The notes: a model not told the origin generated them from the letters alone. A stretch of 64,000 bases of DNA from Anoxybacter fermentans (GCF_003991135.1 NZ_CP016379.1:744001-808000), one strand, 5' to 3'; positions 6,321-14,588 are shown, counted from the first letter of the stretch. Made by a program: numbers and translations.

Positions 6321-8288
6321 ATAGCGACTACAATTGCAAAATTGTTCATCCGGAGTCTTTTTGAGCAAGCTGAGCAGATATTACAGGATGATTATTATCG
6401 CAGATTGAAGGACGAGGATTATTTCTATACAAAAGTGGTTGGAGTGACTTTCGAAGGTCGCCAGGAATATCTGGCAGATCTTCAAGAAGGAGAAGCCTTG
6501 GAAATTCGACGTGAACCTACCAACATATATGATCACAATGCGATTGGTATCTGGGACCAAAAGGGCAGACATTTGGGATATTTGAATCGCAAGATGTCTG
6601 CCCATCTGGCACCACTGATCGATAAAGGGCTTGAATATAATTGCAGTGTTTCAGCGGTAACTGGTCGGGACAAAGAGACGTTAGGGCTCAACATTTATCT
6701 GGAAAGAAAGGATTACGTTGAGGAGCAAGAGATCCTGGAGGGATTGAAAGAACGTCAGAGATTGGAAAAACTTTCATCTGAGCAGCTACTGGATGAGATC
6801 AGAAGATTCTTGCTTGGAAAATACCAATATCGACCGAAGCAAAAAGAAGCCCTGGACAGGCTTTTTGCAAGGAAGAATACTCTGACAGTGATGGGAACAG
6901 GAAGAGGAAAATCGGCTATTTTCCAGAGTTTTGCTGTGTATCAGGCTATCCGTAACCGGCAGATTACGGTGATCACATATCCGCTTCGAGCTCTGGTCAA
7001 TGATCAATATGAGGCTTTGAAACAGAAACTTGCCCCGATTGGGATGCGGGTTTTCAAAGCCAATGGTTCTCTCTCTGAATGGGAGAGGGAGAAGTTTCGG
7101 AAAGCTCTGGCCAGTGGGGAAGTGGATCTGATCTTGACCACCCCGGAATTTCTTGAATTCCATATTGAGAAATTCAAAGCTTTAAGGGAACGAATTGGGT
7201 TTTTTGTGGCTGATGAAGCCCATCACATAGGTATGGATTCAAACGCATTTCGCCCAGCATATCAAAAGTTAGGGTGGGTGTTGAAAGAATTAGGGGATCC
7301 GCTGGTACTGGCTGTGACTGCAACTGCAACTAATGAAGTAGCGGATGTGATTATGGACACTCTTGGGATCACAGACGTGGTGATTGATCCCCACGTACGG
7401 AAAAATCTGAGGATTAGAGATTTACGCAATCAGTACAAAGCTCCGAAGAAAAATGAGGTATTACCACCTGAAACCTGCAAAGAAGATTATATTGCCAGGT
7501 TGATTCGATCTGGCGAAAAGACCATTGTCTACGTGAACAGTCGTGAAAAGACGATTGAGATAGCTCAGAAACTTTGTGAGATGGTTCCAGAACTTGAAGA
7601 TCAGATTGTGTTCTATAATGCTGGTTTGACTTCAAAAGAGCGGGCTACAGTAGAAGATCTGTTCAGGACCGGTGAAGTCCGGGTGGTGGTATCGACGTCA
7701 GCATTTGGTGAGGGGATTGATATTCCTGATATCCGCCATGTGGTGTTGTACCATATGAATTTTAACTTCGTGGAATTCAATCAGCAGTCAGGACGGGCTG
7801 GGCGTGACGGAAACAAAGCCATTATCCATCTACTCTTTGGTTGGGATGACCGGAGGCTGAATGAATTCATCCTTGACATCTCCACACCAGATCGTGAATA
7901 CCTGGTAACGTTATATTGCTTCCTTAAGAAAGTCGGGAAATGTAACCTTACCAATGAAGAGATATCGGAAACATTGAAAACGAAAAACGAAAAGATACTC
8001 ACGTCTGCCGGAAGGGTATCAGCTGCTCTTGGAATTCTGGAAGAATTAAACCTGGTGGAGATTGTGCGGGATGGACGGGATAGAACAATTCAACTATTAC
8101 CGACTGAGCCGGGGTACAAGATAGATTTGAATCGTTCAGCACGGTATTCTGAGGGAATACTGGAGAAGAAAGCATTTGAAGAATTCAGCTTTGCTGTTAT
8201 GAATGAAAAAAACTATGAGCTCCTGGATCGGATTAACCGGCCGATTTACCCTGATAAATATATAGAGGATCATGCTCAGGCTGTTTAA
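6321..8288 (+). CDS. HIRAN-domain RecQ-type DNA helicase (655 aa)
   Basis: Residues 35-130 form a HIRAN domain (LEIRREPTNIYDHNAIGIWD), which binds 3' DNA ends in eukaryotic HLTF. A RecQ-type superfamily-2 helicase follows: Walker A MGTGRGKS near 191, DEAH box VADEAHHIG near 296, motif III TATAT, motif VI QQSGRAGRDG near 489, then a winged-helix-like end. It probably unwinds DNA in phage replication or recombination. Start: the first standard codon is TTG 6342 with no binding site. ATA 6321 has AAGGGAG nine bases upstream and gives the natural-looking MATTIAKLFIRSLFEQ, so I propose a rare ATA start. Confidence 0.85.
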   Translation: MATTIAKLFIRSLFEQAEQILQDDYYRRLKDEDYFYTKVVGVTFEGRQEYLADLQEGEALEIRREPTNIYDHNAIGIWDQKGRHLGYLNRKMSAHLAPLIDKGLEYNCSVSAVTGRDKETLGLNIYLERKDYVEEQEILEGLKERQRLEKLSSEQLLDEIRRFLLGKYQYRPKQKEALDRLFARKNTLTVMGTGRGKSAIFQSFAVYQAIRNRQITVITYPLRALVNDQYEALKQKLAPIGMRVFKANGSLSEWEREKFRKALASGEVDLILTTPEFLEFHIEKFKALRERIGFFVADEAHHIGMDSNAFRPAYQKLGWVLKELGDPLVLAVTATATNEVADVIMDTLGITDVVIDPHVRKNLRIRDLRNQYKAPKKNEVLPPETCKEDYIARLIRSGEKTIVYVNSREKTIEIAQKLCEMVPELEDQIVFYNAGLTSKERATVEDLFRTGEVRVVVSTSAFGEGIDIPDIRHVVLYHMNFNFVEFNQQSGRAGRDGNKAIIHLLFGWDDRRLNEFILDISTPDREYLVTLYCFLKKVGKCNLTNEEISETLKTKNEKILTSAGRVSAALGILEELNLVEIVRDGRDRTIQLLPTEPGYKIDLNRSARYSEGILEKKAFEEFSFAVMNEKNYELLDRINRPIYPDKYIEDHAQAV

Positions 8289-8345
8289 ATTCTTTTGAAC
8301 CTGGTTCGAAAAAGTTTAAAAAAATTAGAATAGAGAAGCAAAGAC

Positions 8346-8378
8346 GTGTCGGGAGGTATCAGGTCCTTCTCCCGGCAC
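8346..8378 (+). other. Strong hairpin after the helicase gene
   Basis: GTGTCGGGAG pairs with CTCCCGGCAC (one wobble) around a 13-base loop. There is no T-run, so it is either a factor-assisted terminator or a processing site before the tRNA-like gene that starts six bases later. Confidence 0.45.
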
Positions 8379-8383
8379 AACGT

Positions 8384-8474
8384 GCCAGAGTAGCGCAGTG
8401 GGTAGCGCGGCGGGCGCCCCGGAGAAATTCTCCGACAAGAAAGCAGGTCGCAGGTTCGAATCCTGCCTCTGGCA
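8384..8474 (+). tRNA. tRNA-like gene with abnormal anticodon region
   Basis: The acceptor stem GCCAGAG/CTCTGGC is perfect, the D arm is GCGC-AGTGGGTA-GCGC, and the T arm is GCAGG-TTCGAAT-CCTGC. The 40 bases between D and T arms do not form a 5-bp stem with a 7-base loop; instead they contain CGGG-CGC-CCCG and CGGAG-AAATT-CTCCG hairpins. No anticodon can be assigned. No CCA is encoded. It could be a decayed tRNA, one with an insertion, or a tRNA mimic. Confidence 0.55.
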
Positions 8475-8558
8475 CAATTAAAAAATTTATCTCTCCCTTG
8501 ATTTACCCGGGCTTATGCCCGGGGTTCCAAAAACAAATAGAAAGAAAGGGGAAGCAAA

Positions 8559-8687
8559 ATGGAAAAGGTTAAGTGCAACGGGAACCATAGTGTGTGTCCT
8601 TTTGAGAGTATGTGTGGGAAAGGGAAACCTGAGATTCCTCAGTTTGTAAAACAATTCACTGGGACGTTGAGGGAGTTGGACATATGA
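8559..8687 (+). CDS. Small Cys-containing protein (42 aa)
   Basis: AAAGGGGA precedes the ATG by six bases and the stop overlaps the next start (ATGA). Four cysteines lie in CNGNHSVCPFESMC and just before it, so a small metal-binding fold is possible. The function is unknown. Confidence 0.5.
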   Translation: MEKVKCNGNHSVCPFESMCGKGKPEIPQFVKQFTGTLRELDI

Positions 8688-8941
8688 TAGGCAGAATAAA
8701 ATCATTGATAAGAGCAGGATACAGGCCGGTGTTTGGAAGTGAGTATATTCTCTGTATCAATGAATATTCAAGTGAATGTGTATTGCTAATGGGAAATAAA
8801 GAGTTAGCAGGTAATGTATGTAGAATTTACGATGAAATAGCATCGGATGAGGAGCTTTGCGCTTCTCATCCCGAGCTATATCATTTTCTCCTGGAAAGGG
8901 TTAGGTTAGTGATAAAGGCAAAAAGGTGCGGTGAAAAATAG
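8684..8941 (+). CDS. Hypothetical phage protein (85 aa)
   Basis: It starts within the previous gene's stop (4-bp overlap). It begins MIGRIKSLIRAGYRPVFGSE and has a helical end (YHFLLERVRLVIKAKRCGEK). No family is recognised. Translational coupling supports that it is real. Confidence 0.5.
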   Translation: MIGRIKSLIRAGYRPVFGSEYILCINEYSSECVLLMGNKELAGNVCRIYDEIASDEELCASHPELYHFLLERVRLVIKAKRCGEK

Positions 8942-8998
8942 CTAAATTATGTGAAGTGAATAATTTGAAACAATTAAGATGAGAAAGGGGCGTTAAAT

Positions 8999-9319
8999 AT
9001 GATTCTATTCAAACCAGAGCACGTCCAGCCAATTTTAAAGGGAGAAAAGACGCAGACTCGGCGCATTGGCAAATGCAGGTGGCGCCCTGGATCCATACAC
9101 CAAGCTAAGCTCAACTTTAAGAAGGGGAGTAAGCCGTTTGCCAGGCTTCGTATCCTGGATGTTCGCCAGGAACGCCTGGGGGATATCTCGGAAGAGGACG
9201 CAAAGAGGGAAGGCTACCCAACCGTCCAGGCCTATCAAGAGGCTTTTAGACGGATATACGGCTGGTGGGATCCGGACGCGCTGGTGTGGGTGGTCGATTT
9301 TGAGGTGGTCGGGCCATGA
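8999..9319 (+). CDS. ASCH-domain protein (106 aa)
   Basis: The sequence MILFKPEHVQPILKGEKTQT followed by RRIGKCRWRPGSIHQA is the signature of ASCH domains, PUA-like beta-barrels thought to bind RNA or modified bases, and common in phages. The C-terminal part (GYPTVQAYQEAFRRIYG) also fits the family. It overlaps the next gene by 4 bp, as often seen for ASCH next to Gp37/Gp68-type genes. The local base composition is GC-richer than the surroundings, suggesting later acquisition. Confidence 0.8.
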   Translation: MILFKPEHVQPILKGEKTQTRRIGKCRWRPGSIHQAKLNFKKGSKPFARLRILDVRQERLGDISEEDAKREGYPTVQAYQEAFRRIYGWWDPDALVWVVDFEVVGP

Positions 9320-9519
9320 ACAAGAGCAGAATTGAATGGACAGAGGTGACCTGGAACCCGGTCACAGGTTGCACACCAATCAGCCCAGGGTGTGAGAACT
9401 GCTATGCCAGACGAATGGCCACCAGGCTCCGGGGCCGGTGTGGGTACCAGAAAGATGAGCCATTTAGAGTAACAATGCATCCAGAAGGGAGTGGAAATAA
9501 ATGGCTAAATATGGTTTGA
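9316..9519 (+). pseudogene. Truncated Gp37/Gp68-family (DUF5131) protein
   Basis: The start MNKSRIEWTEVTWNPVTGCT, then SPGCENCYARRMA, is the N-terminus of the phage Gp37/Gp68 family, a three-Cys radical-SAM-like family normally about 230-260 aa long. Here it ends at 67 aa after VTMHPE, and the last residues already read into the next gene's ribosome binding site. About three quarters of the protein is missing, probably by deletion. The usual ASCH partner upstream is intact. Confidence 0.75.
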
Positions 9520-9734
9520 ATATAGAAAAAATAAAGACACATATGCGGGATAGGAGATTGGGAGAATCACAAATGGCTCGAGAGATAGGTATTGATTACT
9601 CATATTTCTATAGAATATTGAGAGGTCAAAGAGGTTTAGGTATTAAGGCGTTATCAGGGCTGATTGAGTACTGTGAAAAGAATAATCTAAATTGGAAAGA
9701 TTTTGTAGTGGGAATGGAGGGATCTAAATGTTAA
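9501..9734 (+). CDS. XRE-family HTH protein (77 aa)
   Basis: AGAAGGGAG precedes the ATG. Residues 9-65 form one helix-turn-helix (LGESQMAREIGIDYSYFYRI, then LRGQRGLGIKALSGL). It overlaps the truncated Gp37/Gp68 remnant, so it was probably brought next to it by the deletion. The role is unknown. Confidence 0.7.
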   Translation: MAKYGLNIEKIKTHMRDRRLGESQMAREIGIDYSYFYRILRGQRGLGIKALSGLIEYCEKNNLNWKDFVVGMEGSKC

Positions 9735-9877
9735 GAGTTCAGAAAAAATTGAAATTGCAAAAAGCAATTGATGAAGCAGTAAAGAAACGAATGACAAATA
9801 TACAAAAAATTTATTATTGGAATATGAGATATAAGTTATGGTGGGCAAAAGTTCAGGAGGGCATCAGAAATGCTTAA
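9728..9877 (+). CDS. Small basic protein (49 aa)
   Basis: GGAGGG precedes the ATG by six bases. The start overlaps the stop of the HTH gene, and the end overlaps the ssb start and includes its ribosome binding site. Very basic and aromatic ([20 protein letters not shown]). No family recognised. Confidence 0.5.
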   Translation: MLRVQKKLKLQKAIDEAVKKRMTNIQKIYYWNMRYKLWWAKVQEGIRNA

Positions 9878-10268
9878 TCGGGTAGTTTTGATTGGGCGTC
9901 TGACGAGGGACCCGGAACTTCGCTATACCACCAATGGTACAGCAGTAGCTACTTTTGCCCTTGCAGTAGAGCGTCCTTTTACTAATCAAAATGGCGAACG
10001 GGATGTAGATTTTATTGATATTGTTGTCTGGCGTAAGTTGGCAGAGACATGTGCTAATCATTTAGGAAAAGGGCGCCTGGTTGCAGTAGAAGGACGTTTG
10101 CAAACCAGATCTTATGATGACAGCAACGGTATTCGGCGTAGAGCGGTAGAGGTTGTTGCAGATAGTGTACGCTTCTTAGATTGGCCTAAGAATAATTCTA
10201 CAGATAATTTTGATGGACAAGATTTTGGTGGCGATTTTTATGAGGATGATATTGATGTTCCATTCTAA
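9870..10268 (+). CDS. ssb: Single-stranded DNA-binding protein
   Basis: A 132-aa bacterial-type SSB. The OB fold spans residues 1-105 ([50 protein letters not shown]), followed by an acidic tail ending DDIDVPF, the motif with which SSB recruits repair and replication proteins. The start is supported by AGGAGG eight bases upstream. It coats single strands during phage replication and belongs with the helicase and recombination genes. Confidence 0.95.
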   Translation: MLNRVVLIGRLTRDPELRYTTNGTAVATFALAVERPFTNQNGERDVDFIDIVVWRKLAETCANHLGKGRLVAVEGRLQTRSYDDSNGIRRRAVEVVADSVRFLDWPKNNSTDNFDGQDFGGDFYEDDIDVPF

Positions 10269-10284
10269 TTGGAGGTGGTATAAA

Positions 10285-10404
10285 ATGGGCATTAATTTTA
10301 GGATTGTGCTATCAGATGTGTTGAAGGCATTGTGTGTATTAAAACAGGATTTTTTGGAAGAAAACATAAAAGTAAAGGCCAGGAAGGAGAGGAGTAGATG
10401 TTAG
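10285..10404 (+). CDS. Small protein (39 aa)
   Basis: GGAGGTGG precedes the ATG. An amphipathic helix (VLSDVLKALCVLKQDFLEEN) is followed by a basic end. It overlaps the next small gene by 7 bases. No family recognised. Confidence 0.45.
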   Translation: MGINFRIVLSDVLKALCVLKQDFLEENIKVKARKERSRC

Positions 10405-10574
10405 ATTTGGATAGGAATGCTCTTAAAAAATCTAAGATTAAACCAATAATTGATAAACTTGTCCAAAGCGGGATGGATCCATCACTGGCCGAAAAGGTGG
10501 TCAGTGAGGTGTACGATGAGCTTGAAAGTAAAGATATGCTGGAGTTAAGTAAGTCTGTGGCGGGTACCATCTAA
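10398..10574 (+). CDS. Small helical protein (58 aa)
   Basis: GGAGAGGAG precedes the ATG. The product (MLDLDRNALKKSKIKPIIDK at the start) is predicted helical and acidic in its second half. The function is unknown. Its place in a tightly packed operon supports expression. Confidence 0.5.
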   Translation: MLDLDRNALKKSKIKPIIDKLVQSGMDPSLAEKVVSEVYDELESKDMLELSKSVAGTI

Positions 10575-10601
10575 AGATATAAAGAAAGTGAGGGAAGAGT
10601 C

Positions 10602-11642
10602 ATGAGGTGCGGTCCTGAGTGCTATAGATATCGTTCAGACGGAGATAAATCATGGTGTATTAGGGGGCCACGTTTTGATATCCTGAACGGTAGCTGTTTA
10701 TGGCCCGTAACTCCAGAAGTAGAGTGTTTGTATGGACAGAGTCGAGAGATATTTCAGCCAGGAGATATTGTCCAGGAGATTATAAGAGAAAGTGGCCGTC
10801 TGATATTTGGTGATCCTATTAAGTTGATAGAGCAAAACGATAATAGATGGAGAGCCCAAAACACCAAAACTGGCAAAGAAGTAGAGGTAGCAATTGATAA
10901 TTTGTATCTGTTAAAGGCTGTAAAGGAAGGAAAAACAAAAGAGACTGTAGCCGAAGCAAAGGACCGTAGTTCTGACTCTTCTCTAAAACTTAAAGTAGGG
11001 GATAAGGTTGTTAGAACAGTGAACGGCATAAATTTGGGGATAGTCTGTAAGATCGTTAAGGAGATACGTGATTCTAATTATGATTATGAGATCTATAAAG
11101 AGGGATGGCCTCAACCAATACCGGTCAGAGCAGAAGAGTTGACCTTAGTGCAGGAGCAAGAGACTGAAACAATAGAAGCAAAACCAGAAACTAATTGTGG
11201 TCCTGATTGCAAATGGTGGAGGCGGGATATCTCGCTTCCACCCAGATTTATGGATGGTGCTTGTGTCAAGAATTATCAGACTGGTGAAGCTGTCAGTGCT
11301 AAGAAGAGTTTTTGTGATTATAAAGAATCGCCTGACGACATCAAACTTGGAGATCGAATCCGGGGAATAATTGCAACAGGTACATATCTCAATATTTATG
11401 ATGGCTACGTTGTAGATATTGAAAAAAATAAATGGATCTGTAAAGTAGTTAGGATAAACCCAATAAGCAATAAATATGGACCAATGGCCATTAAACTGAA
11501 ATTCGAAAGGAATGAAGTATTTAAGGTTGAAGATTTTGGAGATCTAGCTAAGAAGGTATTTTTAGAAAAGAAAAAGACTAATCAGGAGCCGGTAGATCCA
11601 GGAAAACCGGAGATGGTCAGCTTATTTGAGTTATTTGGTTAG
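10602..11642 (+). CDS. Cys-motif protein, partner of the DndC-like gene (346 aa)
   Basis: No known family. It has two copies of a Cys module: MRCGPECYRYR with later Cys at the N-terminus, and NCGPDCKWWRRD near residue 199, each with about four Cys, suggesting two metal-binding modules. SH3-like beta segments lie between (LKVGDKVVRTVNGINLGIVC; IKLGDRIRGIIATGTYLNIY). The last residues, GKPEMVSLFELFG, closely match the end of the next gene's product (LPEMISLFDIAG), so the two proteins probably bind the same partner. The genes are 12 bp apart. Confidence 0.6.
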   Translation: MRCGPECYRYRSDGDKSWCIRGPRFDILNGSCLWPVTPEVECLYGQSREIFQPGDIVQEIIRESGRLIFGDPIKLIEQNDNRWRAQNTKTGKEVEVAIDNLYLLKAVKEGKTKETVAEAKDRSSDSSLKLKVGDKVVRTVNGINLGIVCKIVKEIRDSNYDYEIYKEGWPQPIPVRAEELTLVQEQETETIEAKPETNCGPDCKWWRRDISLPPRFMDGACVKNYQTGEAVSAKKSFCDYKESPDDIKLGDRIRGIIATGTYLNIYDGYVVDIEKNKWICKVVRINPISNKYGPMAIKLKFERNEVFKVEDFGDLAKKVFLEKKKTNQEPVDPGKPEMVSLFELFG

Positions 11643-11654
11643 GAGTGAAATCTA

Positions 11655-13061
11655 ATGAAGTTTGATGAAAAAGTCGCCTCAGTAATGGCAGAGATAAAGC
11701 GACTGTATAAAGCTGATGCCCGCCCCTGGGTAATAGGTTATAGTGGCGGTAAAGATTCTACCACAGTGGTCCAGTTAGTGTTCAATGCAATTAATGAGTT
11801 ACCAGAAAATGAACGCCATAAACAAATATATGTTATCACTTCAGATACTTTGGTTGAGATACCGATAATAAAAGACTATTTAGAAAGCAATCTGAAAAAA
11901 ATACAGAAGGCAGCTGAGGATTTGAAATTGCCCATAGTTGTACATAAGGTTAAGCCAGAGATAGATAAGACATTTTGGGTCAATCTTATTGGAAAAGGAT
12001 ATCCTTCGCCCAGGCAAAAGTTCCGTTGGTGTACTGATAAACTTAAGATAGATCCGACAAATCAGTTCATTCGTAGTAAGGTAGAAGAGAATGGGGAAGT
12101 AATTATGGTATTAGGTGTTCGATTAAACGAAAGTGCCTCTCGTGATCAGGTTCTTAACTCACACAGAGTAGAAGGTAAAAAACTCCGGACACATTCATCT
12201 TTGGTTAACGCCTACATATATGCGCCTATTGAACAATTTTCTACTGACGATGTCTGGGAGTATCTTTTAAAATATGAGTCACCCTGGGGGAGTGATAATA
12301 CTGAACTTCTGGCTTTATATCAGGATTCAGCGGGTGAGTGTCCACTTGTAATTGACCGGGATACTCCATCATGTGGGAATAGTCGCTTTGGTTGCTGGGT
12401 ATGTACAGTAGTAAAAGAGGACAAGGCTCTTAAGGGGTTTATAGAGAACGGGGAACGATGGTTAATTCCCCTGCTTAAGTTTCGTAATTGGATAGTTGAG
12501 ATAAGAGATGATCCTAAGAGAAGGATGAATAGGTCAAGAAATGGTAGAGTCTTTTATCTGCCAGACGGAAGACGAAGTCCAGGACCGTTTACGCTGGAGG
12601 CGCGAAAAGAGATTTTAAGAGAATTGCTTAGAACCCAAAAACAAATAGAGTCTTTAACCGGCAAGCAGTACCAACTTATTTTAGAAAAAGAATTGATAAA
12701 GATTAGAGAGATTTGGCTCAAAGACGGAGATTGGGAAGATTCGCTTCCGAAAATTTATCGAGAAGAGACCGGAAAACTTCTTATCAAAGATTTAATCGAT
12801 CAACCTATATTCACGGACCAGGAGATGAACGTATTATCTGATCTGTGCAAAGAAGAAGATGTGCCCTTTGATTTGGTGATGAAACTAGTGCTACTTGAAA
12901 CCGAATATTATGGCTATAAATACAGAGTTGGTATTTTAGATGAAATAAATAAGATATTACATGAAGATTGGTTACATATTCAGGAACAAACCTCAGAAGA
13001 ATCAGAGCCTTTAAAGAAACAACTTCCGGAGATGATTAGCCTGTTTGACATAGCCGGTTAG
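11655..13061 (+). CDS. dndC: DndC-like ATP pyrophosphatase / PAPS-reductase-family protein (468 aa)
   Basis: The PP-loop SGGKDSTT is near residue 30. Residues about 112-130 (GYPSPRQKFRWCTDKLK) are typical of DndC, the sulfur-transfer enzyme of DNA phosphorothioation. Four cysteines between about 230 and 255 (ECPL, SCGN, FGCWVC) match its iron-sulfur site. Length and the RNGRVFYLPDGRRSPGPFT segment also fit. No dndA, B, D or E is in the window, so it works alone, borrows host partners, or does another thiolation. The C-terminal EMISLFDIAG tail resembles a sliding-clamp-binding peptide. Confidence 0.8.
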   Translation: MKFDEKVASVMAEIKRLYKADARPWVIGYSGGKDSTTVVQLVFNAINELPENERHKQIYVITSDTLVEIPIIKDYLESNLKKIQKAAEDLKLPIVVHKVKPEIDKTFWVNLIGKGYPSPRQKFRWCTDKLKIDPTNQFIRSKVEENGEVIMVLGVRLNESASRDQVLNSHRVEGKKLRTHSSLVNAYIYAPIEQFSTDDVWEYLLKYESPWGSDNTELLALYQDSAGECPLVIDRDTPSCGNSRFGCWVCTVVKEDKALKGFIENGERWLIPLLKFRNWIVEIRDDPKRRMNRSRNGRVFYLPDGRRSPGPFTLEARKEILRELLRTQKQIESLTGKQYQLILEKELIKIREIWLKDGDWEDSLPKIYREETGKLLIKDLIDQPIFTDQEMNVLSDLCKEEDVPFDLVMKLVLLETEYYGYKYRVGILDEINKILHEDWLHIQEQTSEESEPLKKQLPEMISLFDIAG

Positions 13062-13073
13062 GGGTGATATTGA

Positions 13074-13742
13074 ATGATTGGCGAAAAGCTTAGAAAAATC
13101 CGTGAAGAAAAAGGTTTGAGTATTCAGCAAGTTACACAAATAATTGGATGTTCAAAAAACTACTTATATCGAGTTGAAAAGGGATGGCAGGGAGTAGGTC
13201 TAAAATATGCTTTAAAAATTGAAAAAATATATGGGATAAATTTACTTGACGAAATCAAATTCAGGTCGATAGGGGAAAAGATAAAATATGCGCGAGAAAG
13301 ACTGGGATTGACAGAGAAACAGGTTGCAGAAAAAGTTGGGGTTAGTCCTGATTATATACGCGCGCTTGAGAGCAATAGCAAAAAACCAGGTGTGTATATA
13401 GCTGAAAAGTTGTATAAACTACTGCAGATGGAGAGAGAACTGATGGAAGTCCAAAAACAGATTAATACTAGAATGACAAAAGCGTCAATGAGAAAAGAAA
13501 AAATTGGAAAAGAATTAGAAAAAATACTCAATAAAACATTAAAAAATGGAAACATAACAGTGGCATGTGAGAATGATACATATTCCATTATAGCTGAAGT
13601 TCCACATCTAGGAAAGGCAAGGACAAGCATTCCCTGCCGGTACTTAGTACTGTATGGACAGGAGACCTGGAAAAGAGAAGCCAGGGCGGTCATGTATGAT
13701 TTGATTCGCGAGTTCGCCAGAAAACAAAAGAGGGGAGCATGA
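13074..13742 (+). CDS. Double-HTH XRE protein (222 aa)
   Basis: Two successive Cro/CI helix-turn-helix domains are visible: residues 4-60 (LSIQQVTQIIGCSKNYLYRV) and 63-120 (LTEKQVAEKVGVSPDYIRAL). A basic helical linker and a 70-residue C-terminal part (GNITVACENDTYSIIAEVPH) follow. Tandem HTHs in one chain could bind a repeated operator as a monomer. It follows the DndC gene by 12 bp and may regulate or accompany that module. Confidence 0.75.
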   Translation: MIGEKLRKIREEKGLSIQQVTQIIGCSKNYLYRVEKGWQGVGLKYALKIEKIYGINLLDEIKFRSIGEKIKYARERLGLTEKQVAEKVGVSPDYIRALESNSKKPGVYIAEKLYKLLQMERELMEVQKQINTRMTKASMRKEKIGKELEKILNKTLKNGNITVACENDTYSIIAEVPHLGKARTSIPCRYLVLYGQETWKREARAVMYDLIREFARKQKRGA

Positions 13743-13837
13743 TTCATCTTCGTGAATGTTGTACCAGGTATAAAGAGTTCCTGGTATTTGGCCGGAATGG
13801 TGTATATTGTCGAAAGGGAGGGAAGATAGTTGAGTGA
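13739..13837 (+). CDS. Possible small Cys protein (32 aa)
   Basis: Overlaps the previous stop by 4 bp (ATGA) and the next start by 8. The product has two adjacent and one distal Cys (LRECCTRY, VYCRKGGK). The frame also carries the ribosome binding site of the next gene. Weak support. Confidence 0.3.
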   Translation: MIHLRECCTRYKEFLVFGRNGVYCRKGGKIVE

Positions 13838-14087
13838 AAAGAGATATCCCTGTAAGTGTGCAATTTGTGATCATCAATTTTTTGTTACGAAATCGATTCT
13901 TCAACATTCGGGTTACAATGAGTGTGGGCATGGAAGATGCCCTAAATGTAAAACATTCTTAAATTTGACCTTTGTTCCTGAATTAGAAATTATGAGGTCG
14001 ATGGAATGGTCAGAATACGTGAAACGGAGGTTGGAGAATGAAAGAAAAAGAAAAGAAGGAGTTGAAAAAGATCAAAGATCAGATTAA
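13830..14087 (+). CDS. Zinc-ribbon protein (85 aa)
   Basis: TTG start behind AGGGAGG. Residues 8-42 hold CKCAICDHQFF and CGHGRCPKCKT, a four- to six-Cys zinc ribbon, followed by a basic helix (EYVKRRLENERKRKEG). Probably nucleic-acid binding; the role is unknown. The end overlaps the next gene by 50 bases. Confidence 0.6.
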   Translation: MSEKRYPCKCAICDHQFFVTKSILQHSGYNECGHGRCPKCKTFLNLTFVPELEIMRSMEWSEYVKRRLENERKRKEGVEKDQRSD

Positions 14088-14340
14088 AGAATTGTACCCA
14101 GACCAGCATTTAGATCTATCGTTTATTCAAGATGTAGAATTAGCCAGGAGAGCATTATTTTTAGCCAAAAAAGGCTTAAAAAAAGAGTTTTTGGTTAGGT
14201 GTGTGAAGATTGAAATAGAGAAGAGGAAAAATGGTTGGGATGTATTTGATAGAATCAAATTTTGGAATAATTATTTTAATGCAGCTCCTTCTTTTGTGTT
14301 TAAGGGAGGTAAGAGTGATGAAGAGATGGTTAACATATAG
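14038..14340 (+). CDS. Hypothetical phage protein (100 aa)
   Basis: GGAGGTTGGAGA precedes the ATG. The N-terminus is a Lys/Glu helix (MKEKEKKELKKIKDQIKELY), followed by an alpha-rich middle (LARRALFLAKKGLKKEFLVR). No family recognised. Confidence 0.55.
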   Translation: MKEKEKKELKKIKDQIKELYPDQHLDLSFIQDVELARRALFLAKKGLKKEFLVRCVKIEIEKRKNGWDVFDRIKFWNNYFNAAPSFVFKGGKSDEEMVNI

Positions 14341-14345
14341 TTCGT

Positions 14346-14414
14346 GGAAAGGTGGTGCAAAAACGTCGCCTTTTCTCTCCGATAGAAGTCGGAGGTTTCC
14401 AGGTGACGGACTTT
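14346..14414 (+). repeat. Dispersed hairpin cassette, copy 2 (3' part only)
   Basis: It shares the AAAGGTGGTG...CGTCGCCTTTTCTC block, the hairpin CTCCGA/TCGGAG whose 3' arm contains GGAGG, and TTTCCAGGTGACGGACTTT before ATGA. The left 100 bp of copy 1 are missing. The GGAGG lies seven bases before GTG 14403, so the cassette supplies both ribosome binding site and start. Confidence 0.65.
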
Positions 14415-14588
14415 ATGAAAAGGATTGAAGACACAGTGTATTTATCACAGATCGATTTGGATCATGTATTAGGAAATTGGGTAGATGGAATACCATCTGA
14501 AAAATTTTTGGAAGCACTTCAGGAAGAAGCAAAGTGGTGCGGTTTAGATATAGACGAAATTAAAAAAATAGTGATAGATTTAAGGTGA
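14403..14588 (+). CDS. Small protein starting in the cassette (61 aa)
   Basis: GTG 14403 gives MTDFMKRIEDTVYLSQIDLD, with GGAGG seven bases before. The first five residues (MTDFM) come from the dispersed cassette and equal those of the portal protein. The rest is acidic and helical with no recognisable family. Confidence 0.55.
   Translation: MTDFMKRIEDTVYLSQIDLDHVLGNWVDGIPSEKFLEALQEEAKWCGLDIDEIKKIVIDLR

Noticed and set aside
8384-8474. Selenocysteine tRNA
   Set aside because: No TCA anticodon loop, a 7-bp rather than 8-bp acceptor stem and a 4-bp D stem do not fit tRNA-Sec.
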